In this document: in pieces, positions 1 through 8,728 of the stretch
Position numbering within the stretch: the first letter of the stretch is position 1
Layout of the letters: every line of letters starts with the position of its first letter
Assembly (NCBI RefSeq): GCF_008704205.1
Contig: NZ_VXLC01000004.1
Coordinates: 186,001-250,000 of the forward strand
Source of the DNA: Nocardia colli
GTDB lineage: Bacteria; Actinomycetota; Actinomycetes; Mycobacteriales; Mycobacteriaceae
Direction: 5' to 3'
DNA: 64,000 nt
Program-made: the position numbers and the translations under genes
Notes under the pieces: model-generated
Seen by the model: the letters and a program-made list of their open reading frames with translations, nothing else
Told to the model about the DNA's origin: nothing
Database searches by the model: none

Positions 1-1049
1 CGCTGCCGCTGCTCGACCCTGCCCAGGCCAGGGGTTACGTCGGCACCGTCCGGGACAAGGTCTGGGATGTGCTGGACCGCAGCGATTTACGCGGTTCGCC
101 GCTGGTCGACGGCGGGTTCGCGTTCGGCATGATCGCCCAGCACGAGCAGCAGCACGACGAGACCATGCTGGCCACCCACCAGTTGCGTAGCGGGCCTGCG
201 GTTTTGACGGCGCTCGTGGCGCCGACCACGACCGCGCCGGTGACCGGCGAGGTCGTCGTGCCGGCCGGCGAATTCACCATGGGCACGTCCACCGAACCGT
301 GGGCGCTGGACAACGAACGCCCCGCGCATCGAGTTCAGTTGCCCGGCTTCGCAATAGACGCCGCGCCGGTGACCAACGAGCAGTACCTCGCGTTCCTCGA
401 CGACCGCGGCTACGACCGGCCCGAACTGTGGTCCGAGCGCGGCTGGGCGCACCGGCAGGAGGCGGGCCTGGTCGCGCCGCAATTCTGGGAGCGCGACTCG
501 GCCGGGCAGTGGTGGCGTCGCGTCTTCGGCGTGCTGACCCCGGTGCGCCCGCATCAGCCGGTGGTGCACGTCTGCTGGTTCGAGGCCGAGGCGTACGCGA
601 ACTGGGCGGGCAAGCGACTGCCGACCGAGGCCGAGTGGGAGAAGGCCGCGCGTTATGACCCGGCCACCGGCGCTACTCGCCGATTCCCCTGGGGCGACAC
701 CGAACCCGACGCGGCCACCGCGAATCTCGGCCAGCGCCACCTGGAACCGGCCGATGTCGGCGCCTATCCGGCGGGTGCGTCCCCGGCCGGTGTGCACCAG
801 CTCATCGGCGACGTATGGGAGTGGACCGCATCGGGATTCGACCCGTACCCGGGTTTCCACGCCTTCCCGTATCAGGAGTACTCCGAGGTCTTCTTCGGCG
901 GCGACTACCGCGTCCTGCGCGGCGGCTCCTTCGGCACCGATCCGGTCGCCTGCCGCAGCACCTTCCGCAACTGGGATCACCCGATCCGGCGGCAGATCTT
1001 CTCCGGTTTCCGGCTCGCGCGCGATCTGCGACCGGGGGAGGGCGAATGA
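1..1049 (+). CDS. egtB: Ergothioneine sulfoxide synthase EgtB, 3' part
   Basis: The frame is open from the window edge (first complete codon at base 3), so this is the C-terminal ~348 residues of a protein usually near 430. EgtB is the non-haem iron enzyme that joins gamma-glutamylcysteine and hercynine with O2 to make the sulfoxide intermediate of ergothioneine. The fragment keeps the end of the DinB-like domain with the iron-ligand motif HEQQHDE (about residue 46). The formylglycine-generating-enzyme-like domain follows, with VPAGEFTMG, RLPTEAEWEKAAR, GDVWEWT and the C-terminal VLRGGSF...FRNW...GFRLAR. It ends 25 bp before egtC, and egtC overlaps egtD, so the three form one operon. egtA would be expected upstream, outside the window. 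Identification is firm. Confidence 0.95.
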   Translation, partial: LPLLDPAQARGYVGTVRDKVWDVLDRSDLRGSPLVDGGFAFGMIAQHEQQHDETMLATHQLRSGPAVLTALVAPTTTAPVTGEVVVPAGEFTMGTSTEPWALDNERPAHRVQLPGFAIDAAPVTNEQYLAFLDDRGYDRPELWSERGWAHRQEAGLVAPQFWERDSAGQWWRRVFGVLTPVRPHQPVVHVCWFEAEAYANWAGKRLPTEAEWEKAARYDPATGATRRFPWGDTEPDAATANLGQRHLEPADVGAYPAGASPAGVHQLIGDVWEWTASGFDPYPGFHAFPYQEYSEVFFGGDYRVLRGGSFGTDPVACRSTFRNWDHPIRRQIFSGFRLARDLRPGEGE

Positions 1050-1074
1050 GCCGGCCGACGAGAGGCGCGCGCTG

Positions 1075-1965
1075 ATGTGCAGACATCTCGGTTACGTCGG
1101 CCCGGTGGTGAGCGTCGGCGAGACGCTCACCACCGGAACGCATTCCCTGCGCACTCAAGCGTGGGCACCGCGGGATATGCGGGGCGGCGGCACGATCAAC
1201 GCCGACGGGTTCGGCGTCGCCTGGTGGCGAGCCGTCGAGCCGGACAGCACGCAAAATCCGTCGGCGACCAGCACACTGTCCGGTGATACCGCGCCAGGCG
1301 GCACGCTGATCGCCAGCCGATACCGCAACCCCGCACCCATCTGGACCGACCCCGCGGTGGAAGAGGTGCTGCCGCAACTGCATTCGGCCGCGGTGCTGGC
1401 ATCGATCCGGTCCGCCACCGTCGGCATGCCGGTCGAGCGGGCCGCGTGCGCGCCATTCACCAGCGCGCAGTGGGCGTTCAGCCACAACGGCTCGGTACCC
1501 AACTGGCGCAACGTGATCACCGCGGCGTCCTCGGACTTGGACAATGCCGCCACGCAATTCGGCGCGACCCGGCTCTTCGAGACGATCCAGCTGCTCGAGG
1601 CCGAATCGCCGACCGATGCCGCGACGCTCTGGGTGCTGCTGCGGCAACTGCTCACCGCGGTGTCCCCGGACGGTTTCGTCGATTCCCCGGGCACCGCCCT
1701 CGGCCTGCTCGCCGCCGGCGTGCTGAGACACGCGCCCGCCGCCCGGCTCAACTTCCTGCTCGGCGACGGCGAAACCCTCTGGGCCACAACGGTGCACCAC
1801 GCCTTGTCGGCGCTGGTTACCGACACCTCCGCCGTGCTCGCCTCCGAACCCTATGACGACGACCCCAACTGGCGGTCGATCCCCGACCGCAGCCTGGTTA
1901 TCGCTCGCCCAGGAAAGCTCACCATCGATCCGCTGCCCGACAGCACGAAAGGCGCCTCCCGATGA
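1075..1965 (+). CDS. egtC: Gamma-glutamyl-hercynylcysteine sulfoxide hydrolase EgtC
   Basis: Class II glutamine-amidotransferase-fold (Ntn) hydrolase of 296 residues that removes the glutamate from the EgtB product. The chosen ATG gives MCRHLGYVGP, placing the catalytic cysteine at position 2 as this family requires; a longer open frame upstream would bury it. Other family features are ADGFGVAWW (about residues 42-50), the FSHNGSVPNW motif (about 137-146) and a conserved C-terminal half. The stop codon overlaps the egtD start (ATGA), indicating translational coupling. Confidence 0.95.
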   Translation: MCRHLGYVGPVVSVGETLTTGTHSLRTQAWAPRDMRGGGTINADGFGVAWWRAVEPDSTQNPSATSTLSGDTAPGGTLIASRYRNPAPIWTDPAVEEVLPQLHSAAVLASIRSATVGMPVERAACAPFTSAQWAFSHNGSVPNWRNVITAASSDLDNAATQFGATRLFETIQLLEAESPTDAATLWVLLRQLLTAVSPDGFVDSPGTALGLLAAGVLRHAPAARLNFLLGDGETLWATTVHHALSALVTDTSAVLASEPYDDDPNWRSIPDRSLVIARPGKLTIDPLPDSTKGASR

Positions 1966-2933
1966 CCGCACCGACGCTGGAGATCCACCTATCCGACGAC
2001 GACCTCACCTCGGCCTTGCGCGCGGACGCCAGGCTCGGCCTGACCGCCGACCCGAAGTGGCTGCCGCCCAAGTGGTTCTACGACGCCCGCGGCAGTGAAC
2101 TGTTCGAGCAGATCACCGAGCTGCCCGAGTACTACCCGACGCGCACCGAACGCGCGCTGCTGGAGCGGGTGGTCGGCGAGATCGCCCGGGTCGCGCAGGC
2201 CGAGGTACTGGTCGAGCTCGGCGCGGGCTCGGCCGCCAAGACCCGGCTGCTGCTGTCCGCGCTGACCGCCGAGGGTCCGCTGAAGACCTATGTCCCGCAG
2301 GATGTCTCGTCCTCGGCGCTGCGCGCGGCGGCGGACGAGATCGCGGCCGAGTTCCCCGGGCTGGCGGTGCACGGTGTGGTCAGCGACTTCACCGACACCC
2401 TGCACAACCTGCCCGGCGGCGGCCGCCGGATGATCGCCTTCCTCGGCGGCACCATCGGCAACCTGGTCCCCGCCGAGCGGGCCGAGTTCCTGGCCGGCAT
2501 CTACGAGGTGCTGGAACCGGGCGAGCAGCTGCTGCTCGGCGCCGGCCTGGTCATCGACCCGGCCGTGCTGGTCCCAGCCTACGACGACGCGGCCGGTGTC
2601 ACCTCCGAGTTCAACCGGAATGTGCTGCACGTCTTGAACTCTCGCCTCGACGCCGACTTCGCGCCGGAGAAGTTCGAGCACATCGCGGTCTGGGACGCCG
2701 AGCACGAGTGGATCGAAATGCGCCTGGCCGCCACCGAAGCCATGACCGTCCGGGTTCGCGAGCTCGATCTCACCGTGCAGTTCGCCGCCGGCGAGCAGAT
2801 GCGCACCGAGATCTCGGCCAAGTTCCGCGTCGATGGTTTCAGCGCGGAACTCGCGGCCGCCGGGTTCAGCACCGAGCAGGTGTGGACCGATCCCGACGAC
2901 CGCTTCGCGCTGTTCCTCGCGGCGCGCGACTAG
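1962..2933 (+). CDS. egtD: L-histidine N-alpha-methyltransferase EgtD
   Basis: SAM-dependent methyltransferase of 323 residues that trimethylates histidine to hercynine, the first committed step of ergothioneine synthesis. The family signature KWLPPKWFYDARGSELFEQI near residue 27 is clear, followed by the SAM-binding LVELGAGSAAKTRLLL and FLGGTIGN. It starts on the ATGA overlap with egtC. The stop codon (2931-2933) overlaps the stop codon of the convergent gene, so no terminator fits between them. The PLP-dependent lyase gene egtE, which follows in M. tuberculosis (Rv3700c), is not here. Confidence 0.96.
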   Translation: MTAPTLEIHLSDDDLTSALRADARLGLTADPKWLPPKWFYDARGSELFEQITELPEYYPTRTERALLERVVGEIARVAQAEVLVELGAGSAAKTRLLLSALTAEGPLKTYVPQDVSSSALRAAADEIAAEFPGLAVHGVVSDFTDTLHNLPGGGRRMIAFLGGTIGNLVPAERAEFLAGIYEVLEPGEQLLLGAGLVIDPAVLVPAYDDAAGVTSEFNRNVLHVLNSRLDADFAPEKFEHIAVWDAEHEWIEMRLAATEAMTVRVRELDLTVQFAAGEQMRTEISAKFRVDGFSAELAAAGFSTEQVWTDPDDRFALFLAARD

Positions 2934-3592
2934 GCGAGCAGTGGTGAACGGGTAGTCGCCCCGGTCACCACCGCCGCGAGCCAGTCGACCAGGGGCCGCA
3001 TCGTCTCCCAGGCGGTGCGGATCTCCTTGGCGGCGCGGGGTTTGTCCAGCCAGGCGGGCGAGCCGAATTCCTTGTTGCAGACCAGGGCCTTGTGCCGGAG
3101 CAGGTCGATGCGCGGATGGTCGGCGTCGTAACCCTTCGGCTTGGTCTTCAGCTTTTCGCCGCCGATGGTGAAGCCCGCCTTGGTCAGCTTCGCCAGGATC
3201 CGCTCCAGCTCCGGCCCCCGCACATCGTGATCGATGGTGGAGCGCAGCTGGGCGATCTGCTCGGACGAGCCGCCGTAGAAACCGCCCGCGACGTAGAGCC
3301 CCGCCGCGCCGATCTGCACGTACCAGCCGGTGCTCGGCGCCACCGACACGTACGCGCCCTGATGATCCTTGTACGGCGTCTTGTCCTTGGAGAAGCGGAC
3401 GTCGCGATACGGCCGGAAGATCTTGGCCGCACCGAAATCCGGCTCCAGCTCGGCGGTCAGCGCGAGCATCGGCGCCTTCACCGCCGACTCGTATACGTCC
3501 TTGTGCGCGGTCCAGAACATCTTCGAGTTGTCGACCTCGAGGTCCTCGTAGAAATCCAGTCCCGCCAGCGGAAACCCGCCGAATTCGGTCAT
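2930..3592 (-). CDS. DUF2461 (TIGR02453) family protein
   Basis: Protein of 220 residues with the hallmarks of the DUF2461 family: FYEDLEVDNSKMFW near the N-terminus, the central FRPYRDVRFSKDKTPYKDH motif, and YVQIGAAGLYVAGG. The family has no established biochemical role. It is convergent with egtD, sharing stop-codon bases, and is separated by 27 bp from the reverse-strand membrane protein upstream. The ATG at 3592 gives MTEFGGFPLAG, the usual family start. Confidence 0.9.
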   Translation of the reverse strand: MTEFGGFPLAGLDFYEDLEVDNSKMFWTAHKDVYESAVKAPMLALTAELEPDFGAAKIFRPYRDVRFSKDKTPYKDHQGAYVSVAPSTGWYVQIGAAGLYVAGGFYGGSSEQIAQLRSTIDHDVRGPELERILAKLTKAGFTIGGEKLKTKPKGYDADHPRIDLLRHKALVCNKEFGSPAWLDKPRAAKEIRTAWETMRPLVDWLAAVVTGATTRSPLLA

Positions 3593-3619
3593 GACTGTGC
3601 CTCGCTCATACAGAGCAAT

Positions 3620-4522
3620 CTACGTTCTCAGGTCTCCGTTGAAGATAAGGAACCCCACCAGGAAGCCGATGATCATGGTGACGCCCGCGGTGATCGCCGC
3701 CCATTTGCCCAGCGGCTCACCCTTGTTGTGGCCGATGATGCCGAGCACGATGCCCGCGGGCCCGAACAGGATGGGGCAGAACAACACCGCGATCACCGCG
3801 CAGACGAAACCGATGATCGAGAACACCTGGCTGCCGGACGCGCGCTGCGGCGTGGTGTACGGCTCGTAGGACTGCGGCGGGTACGCGCCGTAGCCGCCGG
3901 GCTGCGGACTCTGCTGTTCGCCGTAGCCGCCGGCGGGCGGGTAGTTGTACATCCCGCCCTGCGGGTACTGCGGCGCACCAGCCGGATCCGGTGGCGCACC
4001 GCTACCCGGATAGTGCGGTTGTCCACCGCCCGGGTATTGCGGGGGAGAGTGCTGTCCGCCCCACTGCGATTGATCGGTCGACGCATCCAACGGCTGTAGA
4101 CCACTGGACGGGTCGCCACCCCAAGCAGGCTGCGCAGGTCCAGAATCCGCGAACGGCCGCTCGTCGGACGGCTCCGTGGCCCACGCCGGCTGATCAGCCT
4201 GTGGTCCGGCCGGAGGCGGCTGCCAGTGCCTGGCCGGGTCGTTGCCGGGGTGGGGCTGCCCGCTCGGGCCCGGCGGCGTCTGCCCGCCCAACGGCCCGGC
4301 GGGCGCGTCGGTCGGCTGCCACCACTCACCGGCCGGGGGAGGTGGCGCAGTGTACGGCTCACTCGAAGGTTCCGCCGCACCAACATCTTTGGACAACGAA
4401 GGTGCCGCACCCGAGCTCGGAGCCGCAGCGGAATCCGCCGCCCCGGACGCGCTCGGTGACGACGCGGACTCGGCGGGCTCCGGGGTACCGCCGGCCGGTT
4501 TCGGATCCTGCGGCGTGCTCAT
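3620..4522 (-). CDS. Proline-rich DUF4190-type membrane protein
   Basis: 300-residue protein. The first ~205 residues are low-complexity, rich in Pro, Gly, Gln, Ser and Tyr, and probably disordered. The C-terminal ~95 residues hold two hydrophobic segments (VFSIIGFVCAVIAVLFCPI and a second ending FLVGFLIFNGDLRT) separated by GHNKGEPLGKWAAIT. That arrangement is typical of the DUF4190 family in Actinobacteria. The ATG at 4522 is preceded by GGAGGG at good spacing, so I prefer it to the longer open frame. Function unknown; a cell-envelope or septum-associated role is only a guess. Confidence 0.82.
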   Translation of the reverse strand: MSTPQDPKPAGGTPEPAESASSPSASGAADSAAAPSSGAAPSLSKDVGAAEPSSEPYTAPPPPAGEWWQPTDAPAGPLGGQTPPGPSGQPHPGNDPARHWQPPPAGPQADQPAWATEPSDERPFADSGPAQPAWGGDPSSGLQPLDASTDQSQWGGQHSPPQYPGGGQPHYPGSGAPPDPAGAPQYPQGGMYNYPPAGGYGEQQSPQPGGYGAYPPQSYEPYTTPQRASGSQVFSIIGFVCAVIAVLFCPILFGPAGIVLGIIGHNKGEPLGKWAAITAGVTMIIGFLVGFLIFNGDLRT

Positions 4523-4656
4523 CGCGCCCTCCTTGTGTCGTCCGGTCGCCACCTCTGCGTCCTGCGCCGCCGCGGCCGTCCGCGATCGGCGGACGGACTG
4601 CGTCCGGCTTGTCCGTTATGCGTACCACGACGGCCGAGCTGTGATAGCCGATTGCG

Positions 4657-4917
4657 CTAGAGCGAGGTGTCGTCGACGATCTCCATCGCTACCACCTCGG
4701 CGGGCCGCTCGTCGTCCTCGGCCCTTTCCCGGCGCTGTTCGCGCGGGGTCGACTCCTGCGCCAGCTCGTCCGCGATGCCCAACCTGCCGTCATCGTCGTT
4801 CTCGTGATAGCGAATGCGCAGTTCATCCGGCGGATCCTCGATATTGCGCTGATAGGCGCGGATCTCGTCGGCCTGGTCGTCGTCTCCCATGTCGGTGTCG
4901 AGCGATTCACGGTCCAT
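4657..4917 (-). CDS. Small acidic hypothetical protein
   Basis: 86 residues, strongly acidic (DTDMGDDDQADEIR, HENDDDGRLG), with no hydrophobic segment or recognisable domain. It lies between the prs terminator and the proline-rich membrane gene on the same strand. The ATG at 4917 gives MDRESLDTDMG; a GGGAGG tract lies only one base from it, so the start could also be ATG 4890 (MGDDDQADE) or the upstream ATG at 4935. Codon use matches real genes of the window. No function can be assigned. Confidence 0.6.
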   Translation of the reverse strand: MDRESLDTDMGDDDQADEIRAYQRNIEDPPDELRIRYHENDDDGRLGIADELAQESTPREQRRERAEDDERPAEVVAMEIVDDTSL

Positions 4918-4970
4918 ACCTCCCAGTATCCCCATGCATCGCCGTAACTAACGGACCCGGCGCAAAACAA

Positions 4971-5000
4971 TGGCGGCCCGGACCGAAGTCCGAGCCGCCA
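4971..5000 (-). terminator. Probable intrinsic terminator of glmU-prs
   Basis: Inverted repeat TGGCGGC...GCCGCCA (4971-4977 with 4994-5000), extended by CGGAC/GTCCG around a four-base loop. On the reverse strand it is followed by ATTGTTTTG, a short U-rich tract. It lies 17 bp past the prs stop codon. Confidence 0.7.
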
Positions 5001-5016
5001 GTGTTGTGCGGAAAAG

Positions 5017-5997
5017 CTATGCGTTGCCGTTGAACAGGCCGGTGACCGAGCCGTTCTCGAAGACCTCGCGGATAGTGCGGGCCAGCAGCGGGGCGATGGA
5101 CAGCACCGTCAGCTGCGGGAACTTCTTCTCTTCGGTGATCGGCAGCGTGTTGGTGACCACGACCTCCTTGGCGCCGCAGGCGGCGAGGCGCTCCGCGGCC
5201 GGGTCGCTCAGCACGCCGTGGGTCGCGGCGATGACCACGTCACCCGCGCCGGCATCCTTGAGCACCTTGACCGCGCCGGCGATGGTGCCACCGGTGTCGA
5301 TCATGTCGTCGATCAGGATGCAGGTGCGGCCCTCGACATCGCCGACCACCCGGTTGGCCTTGATCTGGTTGGGCACCAGCGGATCCCGGGTCTTGTGGAT
5401 GAACGCCAGCGGCGAGCCGCCGAGCGAGTCCGCCCACTTCTCGGCCACGCGCACGCGGCCGGAGTCGGGGGAGACCACGGTGATGTGGTCGAGGGTGTAG
5501 TTGGTGCGGATGTACTCGGCGAGCTGCAGCTGCGCGTGCATGTGATCGACCGGGCCGTCGAAGAAGCCCTGGATCTGATCGGTGTGCAGGTCGACGGTGA
5601 TGATCCGGTCCGCGCCCGCGGTCTTGAGCAGGTCGGCGACCAGGCGAGCGGAGATCGGCTCGCGGCCGCGGTGCTTCTTGTCCTGGCGGGCGTACGGGTA
5701 GAACGGCAGCACGGCGGTGATCCGCTTGGCCGAACCGCGCTTGAGCGCGTCGATCATGATGAGCTGTTCCATCAGCCACTGGTTCAGCGGCGCGGGGAAG
5801 CTCTGCAGCACGAACGCGTCGGAGCCGCGCACCGACTCCTCGAACCGGACGAAGATCTCGCCGTTGGCGAAGTCGCGTGCGGTCTGCGGCGTGACGTGGA
5901 CGTCGAGTTCCTTGGCGACCTGTTCGGCCAGCTCAGGATGAGCGCGTCCCGAGAAGAGCATCAGGTTCTTCTGGTTATCGATCCATGACGCGGTCAC
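5017..5997 (-). CDS. prs: Ribose-phosphate pyrophosphokinase
   Basis: Makes PRPP from ribose 5-phosphate and ATP for purine, pyrimidine, histidine and tryptophan synthesis and for actinobacterial decaprenyl-phosphoryl-arabinose precursors. The 326 residues match the usual length. Motifs include [45 protein letters not shown], the PRPP signature [11 protein letters not shown] and the phosphate loop [12 protein letters not shown]. It starts with GTG on a GTGA overlap with the glmU stop codon, and a terminator follows. The glmU-prs pair is conserved in Mycobacteriales. Confidence 0.97.
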   Translation of the reverse strand: MTASWIDNQKNLMLFSGRAHPELAEQVAKELDVHVTPQTARDFANGEIFVRFEESVRGSDAFVLQSFPAPLNQWLMEQLIMIDALKRGSAKRITAVLPFYPYARQDKKHRGREPISARLVADLLKTAGADRIITVDLHTDQIQGFFDGPVDHMHAQLQLAEYIRTNYTLDHITVVSPDSGRVRVAEKWADSLGGSPLAFIHKTRDPLVPNQIKANRVVGDVEGRTCILIDDMIDTGGTIAGAVKVLKDAGAGDVVIAATHGVLSDPAAERLAACGAKEVVVTNTLPITEEKKFPQLTVLSIAPLLARTIREVFENGSVTGLFNGNA

Positions 5998-7484
5998 TGC
6001 TGTTTGCCATCCTTTTGCTCGTGTGCCTGACCGGAGTCCTCTTTGGCGGCGTTGGCTTCTGCCGCCGCGCGCGCCGCGGCCGTTCCAGGACGGTGGCGTT
6101 GCACCCAGCCCTCGATGTTTTTCTGCGGCCCGCCGGAAATCGCGAGTGCCCCGGGCGGAACGCTTCTGCGCAGTACAGTACCCGCCGCCGTATACGCGCC
6201 GTCACCCACCGTTACCGGTGCGACAAACATCGTGTCGCTTCCCGTTCGCACATGCGACCCGACCGTGGTGTGATGCTTGGTCACTCCGTCGTAGTTCACG
6301 AAAACACTCGAAGCGCCGATGTTGCTGTGTTCCCCGATGGTCGCGTCGCCGACGTAGGTCAGATGCGGCACCTTGGAGTGCGCGCCGATCGAGGCGTTCT
6401 TGGTTTCGACGAAGGCGCCGAGCTTGCCGGAATTGCCGACCACGGTGCCCGGTCGTAGGTAACTGAACGGGCCGATGGTCGAGCCGGGGCCGATCATCGC
6501 GCCCTCGCCGTGCGTGCGGACGACCCGCGCGCCGTCGCCGACGACCACATCGGTCAGCGTGCTGTCCGGCCCGATCTCGGCGTCCTCGCCGATCACCGTG
6601 TCGCCGAGCAGCTGCACGCCGGGGCGCAGGATCGCGTCCCTGCTGATCCGCACGCTCGCGTCCACCCAGGTGGAGGCCGGATCGATGATGGTGACGCCGG
6701 CCCGCATGTGCCGTTCCAGGATGTAGCGGTTGAGCCGGTTGGTCGCGTTGGCCAGCTGGACCCGGTCGTTCACGCCGGTGACCTTGGCCGCGTCGACCAG
6801 GCGGGCGCCGTGCACCGGATGCCCGGCCTCGCGGGCCAGCCGCAGCACGTCGGTGAGATACAGCTCGTGCTGGGCGTTGGCGGTGGACAACCGGCTGATC
6901 ATGGTGCGCAACACATTCACGTCGAACGCGTAGACACCCGAATTGACCTCGGTGATCGCGGCCTGGGCGGGGGTGGCGTCGGCGTGCTCGACGATCTCGG
7001 CCACCCGGCCGTCGGCGTCGCGGACGATGCGGCCGTAGCCGTTCGGGTCGTCCGGCACGAAGGTCAGCACCGTCACCGCGGAACGTTCGGTGTAGCTGCG
7101 ATGTTCGTCGAGCAACGCGGACAGCGTGTGCCCGTCGAGCAGCGGCACGTCGGCGGACGTGACCAGCAGGTCGCCGGTGAAGCCGACGGGCAGTGCGGCG
7201 AGCGCGCACTGCACGGCGTGCCCGGTGCCGAGCTGCTCCTCTTGAATGGCCGGAGTGATCTCACGGCCGAGGTCGGTGGCCACCGCCTGCACGGCGGCGC
7301 CGACCTGTTCGCGGTCGTGGCCGACCACGGTGATCAGATATGCGGGGTCGATCTCGTTCGCCGCATGCAGCGCGTGTGCGAGCATGCTTCGACCGGCCAG
7401 CGAATGCAGCACTTTGGGGGTCTTCGACCGCATTCGCGTCCCGGCACCGGCTGCGAGAACGACGACGGCGGTCTGCTGTGGCAT
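5994..7484 (-). CDS. glmU: Bifunctional UDP-GlcNAc pyrophosphorylase / GlcN-1-P acetyltransferase
   Basis: 496-residue cytoplasmic enzyme that makes UDP-GlcNAc for peptidoglycan. The N-terminal uridyltransferase domain begins with [18 protein letters not shown] (about residues 9-26) and has [10 protein letters not shown]. The C-terminal left-handed beta-helix domain has hexapeptide repeats ([39 protein letters not shown]). The tail carries the disordered extension common in actinobacterial GlmU. ATG 7484 follows GGGAG at normal spacing. The stop overlaps the prs start. Confidence 0.97.
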   Translation of the reverse strand: MPQQTAVVVLAAGAGTRMRSKTPKVLHSLAGRSMLAHALHAANEIDPAYLITVVGHDREQVGAAVQAVATDLGREITPAIQEEQLGTGHAVQCALAALPVGFTGDLLVTSADVPLLDGHTLSALLDEHRSYTERSAVTVLTFVPDDPNGYGRIVRDADGRVAEIVEHADATPAQAAITEVNSGVYAFDVNVLRTMISRLSTANAQHELYLTDVLRLAREAGHPVHGARLVDAAKVTGVNDRVQLANATNRLNRYILERHMRAGVTIIDPASTWVDASVRISRDAILRPGVQLLGDTVIGEDAEIGPDSTLTDVVVGDGARVVRTHGEGAMIGPGSTIGPFSYLRPGTVVGNSGKLGAFVETKNASIGAHSKVPHLTYVGDATIGEHSNIGASSVFVNYDGVTKHHTTVGSHVRTGSDTMFVAPVTVGDGAYTAAGTVLRRSVPPGALAISGGPQKNIEGWVQRHRPGTAAARAAAEANAAKEDSGQAHEQKDGKQQ

Positions 7485-7597
7485 GGATCTCCCTCGGCTG
7501 CCTGTCATCATGCTGCTGGGCTCTGCTCATCGTGCTGGGGTGTCTGCTGTGCTGGGCGCAGATGTGCGGGCCAACGATAGGTCATCGTGCTGCCGAG

Positions 7598-7668
7598 CTC
7601 CGCCGCCAGGACTCGAACCTGAACTATCTGAACCAAAATCAGAGGTGCTGCCATTACACCACGGCGGA
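7598..7668 (-). tRNA. tRNA-Gln (anticodon TTG)
   Basis: On the reverse strand the cloverleaf is complete: acceptor TCCGCCG (7668-7662) pairs with CGGCGGA (7605-7599). The D arm is GTGTAATGGCAGCAC, the anticodon arm CTGATTTTGGTTCAG gives TTG, and the T arm is CAGGTTCGAGTCCTG. No CCA is encoded. It lies between glmU and the TetR gene. Confidence 0.93.
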
Positions 7669-7892
7669 TTGTCACATCGGCGGATCGGGAACACCCGCCG
7701 CTGTGCCACGGCACGGGAAAGATCCTCGCATACACCCACGCCTCTCCGCGATTCTTGCCGGTAGTTGGAGCGTTGAGAGTGTCCGACCGGGTGCTGATTC
7801 GACGGCGCGCCCGGGGTTGACGGGGCAATCTTGCGGGCTGTCTGGAACAGTTGAGGCACTGGACGGTCGGGTGACGAAGGGAGGCGGGAGCG

Positions 7893-8546
7893 ATGTCGAC
7901 TAGTGAACCGCCCAAAGTGTCGCGTCCGCGGATGACCGGTACCCAGCGGCGACAGCAACTCATCGAGATCGGTCGCGCACTGTTCGCCGAGCGCGGATAT
8001 GACGCCACCTCGATCGAGGAGATCGCGCAGCGGGCTCAAGTCTCCAAACCTGTGGTGTACGAACACTTCGGCGGCAAGGAAGGGCTGTACGCGGTCGTCG
8101 TCGATCGCGAGATGTCCATGCTGCTGGACATGATCGTGTCCTCGCTGACCCAGAATCGATCGCGGGTCCGGCTCGAACAGGTCGCGCTCGCGCTGCTCAC
8201 CTACATCGAGGAACGCACCGACGGATTCCGCATCCTGGTGCGCGATCAGCCCGCGGGTAATGCCGAGGGCCGCTACTCCAGCCTGCTCAACGAGGCCGTG
8301 AACCAGGTCGCGCACATCCTCGCCGGGGATTTCGAGCGGCGCGGTTTCGACACCAGCTTGGCCACGCTCTACGCCCAGGCGTTGGTCGGGCAGGTCGCCA
8401 CCGCCGCCACCTGGTGGCTGGACGAACGCAAACCGTCGAAAGAGGTTGTCGCCGTGCACTTGGTGAATCTGTGCTGGAACGGGTTGAGCCATCTGGAGGC
8501 CGACCCGCATCTCAGCTCGGAGTGGCGCGCCGGTGTCGAGGAGTGA
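7893..8546 (+). CDS. TetR family transcriptional regulator (Rv1019-like)
   Basis: 217 residues. The N-terminal helix-turn-helix (about 18-65) reads RRQQLIEIGRALFAERGYD...SIEEIAQRAQVSKPVVYEHFGGKEGLY, a canonical TetR DNA-binding domain. The C-terminal ligand domain has no assignable effector. ATG 7893 follows a GGGAGGCGGGAG Shine-Dalgarno run. Its place between glmU and mfd matches M. tuberculosis Rv1019, so I treat it as the positional orthologue. Confidence 0.9.
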   Translation: MSTSEPPKVSRPRMTGTQRRQQLIEIGRALFAERGYDATSIEEIAQRAQVSKPVVYEHFGGKEGLYAVVVDREMSMLLDMIVSSLTQNRSRVRLEQVALALLTYIEERTDGFRILVRDQPAGNAEGRYSSLLNEAVNQVAHILAGDFERRGFDTSLATLYAQALVGQVATAATWWLDERKPSKEVVAVHLVNLCWNGLSHLEADPHLSSEWRAGVEE

Positions 8547-8662
8547 CTCGGGTTGTTAACCAGCGAATTGCGAAGCGGGTCTGGTCGAATGCTCGAATTG
8601 ACTGCCGAGGGCCCGCCTGGTGGTACGGTTCACCCATCCTTTGGGTGCTGTTCGGGCGGTAA

Positions 8663-8693
8663 GTCGGTCTACTTCGTGATGTCGGTCTACTTC
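8663..8693. promoter_or_regulatory. Direct repeat, candidate operator upstream of TetR gene
   Basis: GTCGGTCTACTTC occurs twice, at 8663-8675 and 8681-8693, giving an 18-bp period. It lies 36 bp before the start of the second TetR gene. Regulators of this type often repress their own promoter, so this is a reasonable operator candidate. It is not an obvious match to published gamma-butyrolactone receptor sites. Confidence 0.4.
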
Positions 8694-8728
8694 AGGATGG
8701 CTGGTTTTTAGGATGACAGGCGGATCTG

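Noticed and set aside
87..980. Long reverse-strand open frame antisense to egtB, and similar frames opposite mfd, eno and the POT/APC genes
   Set aside because: Arg/His/Gly-rich translations without domain motifs; these are high-GC shadow frames of clearly identified genes.
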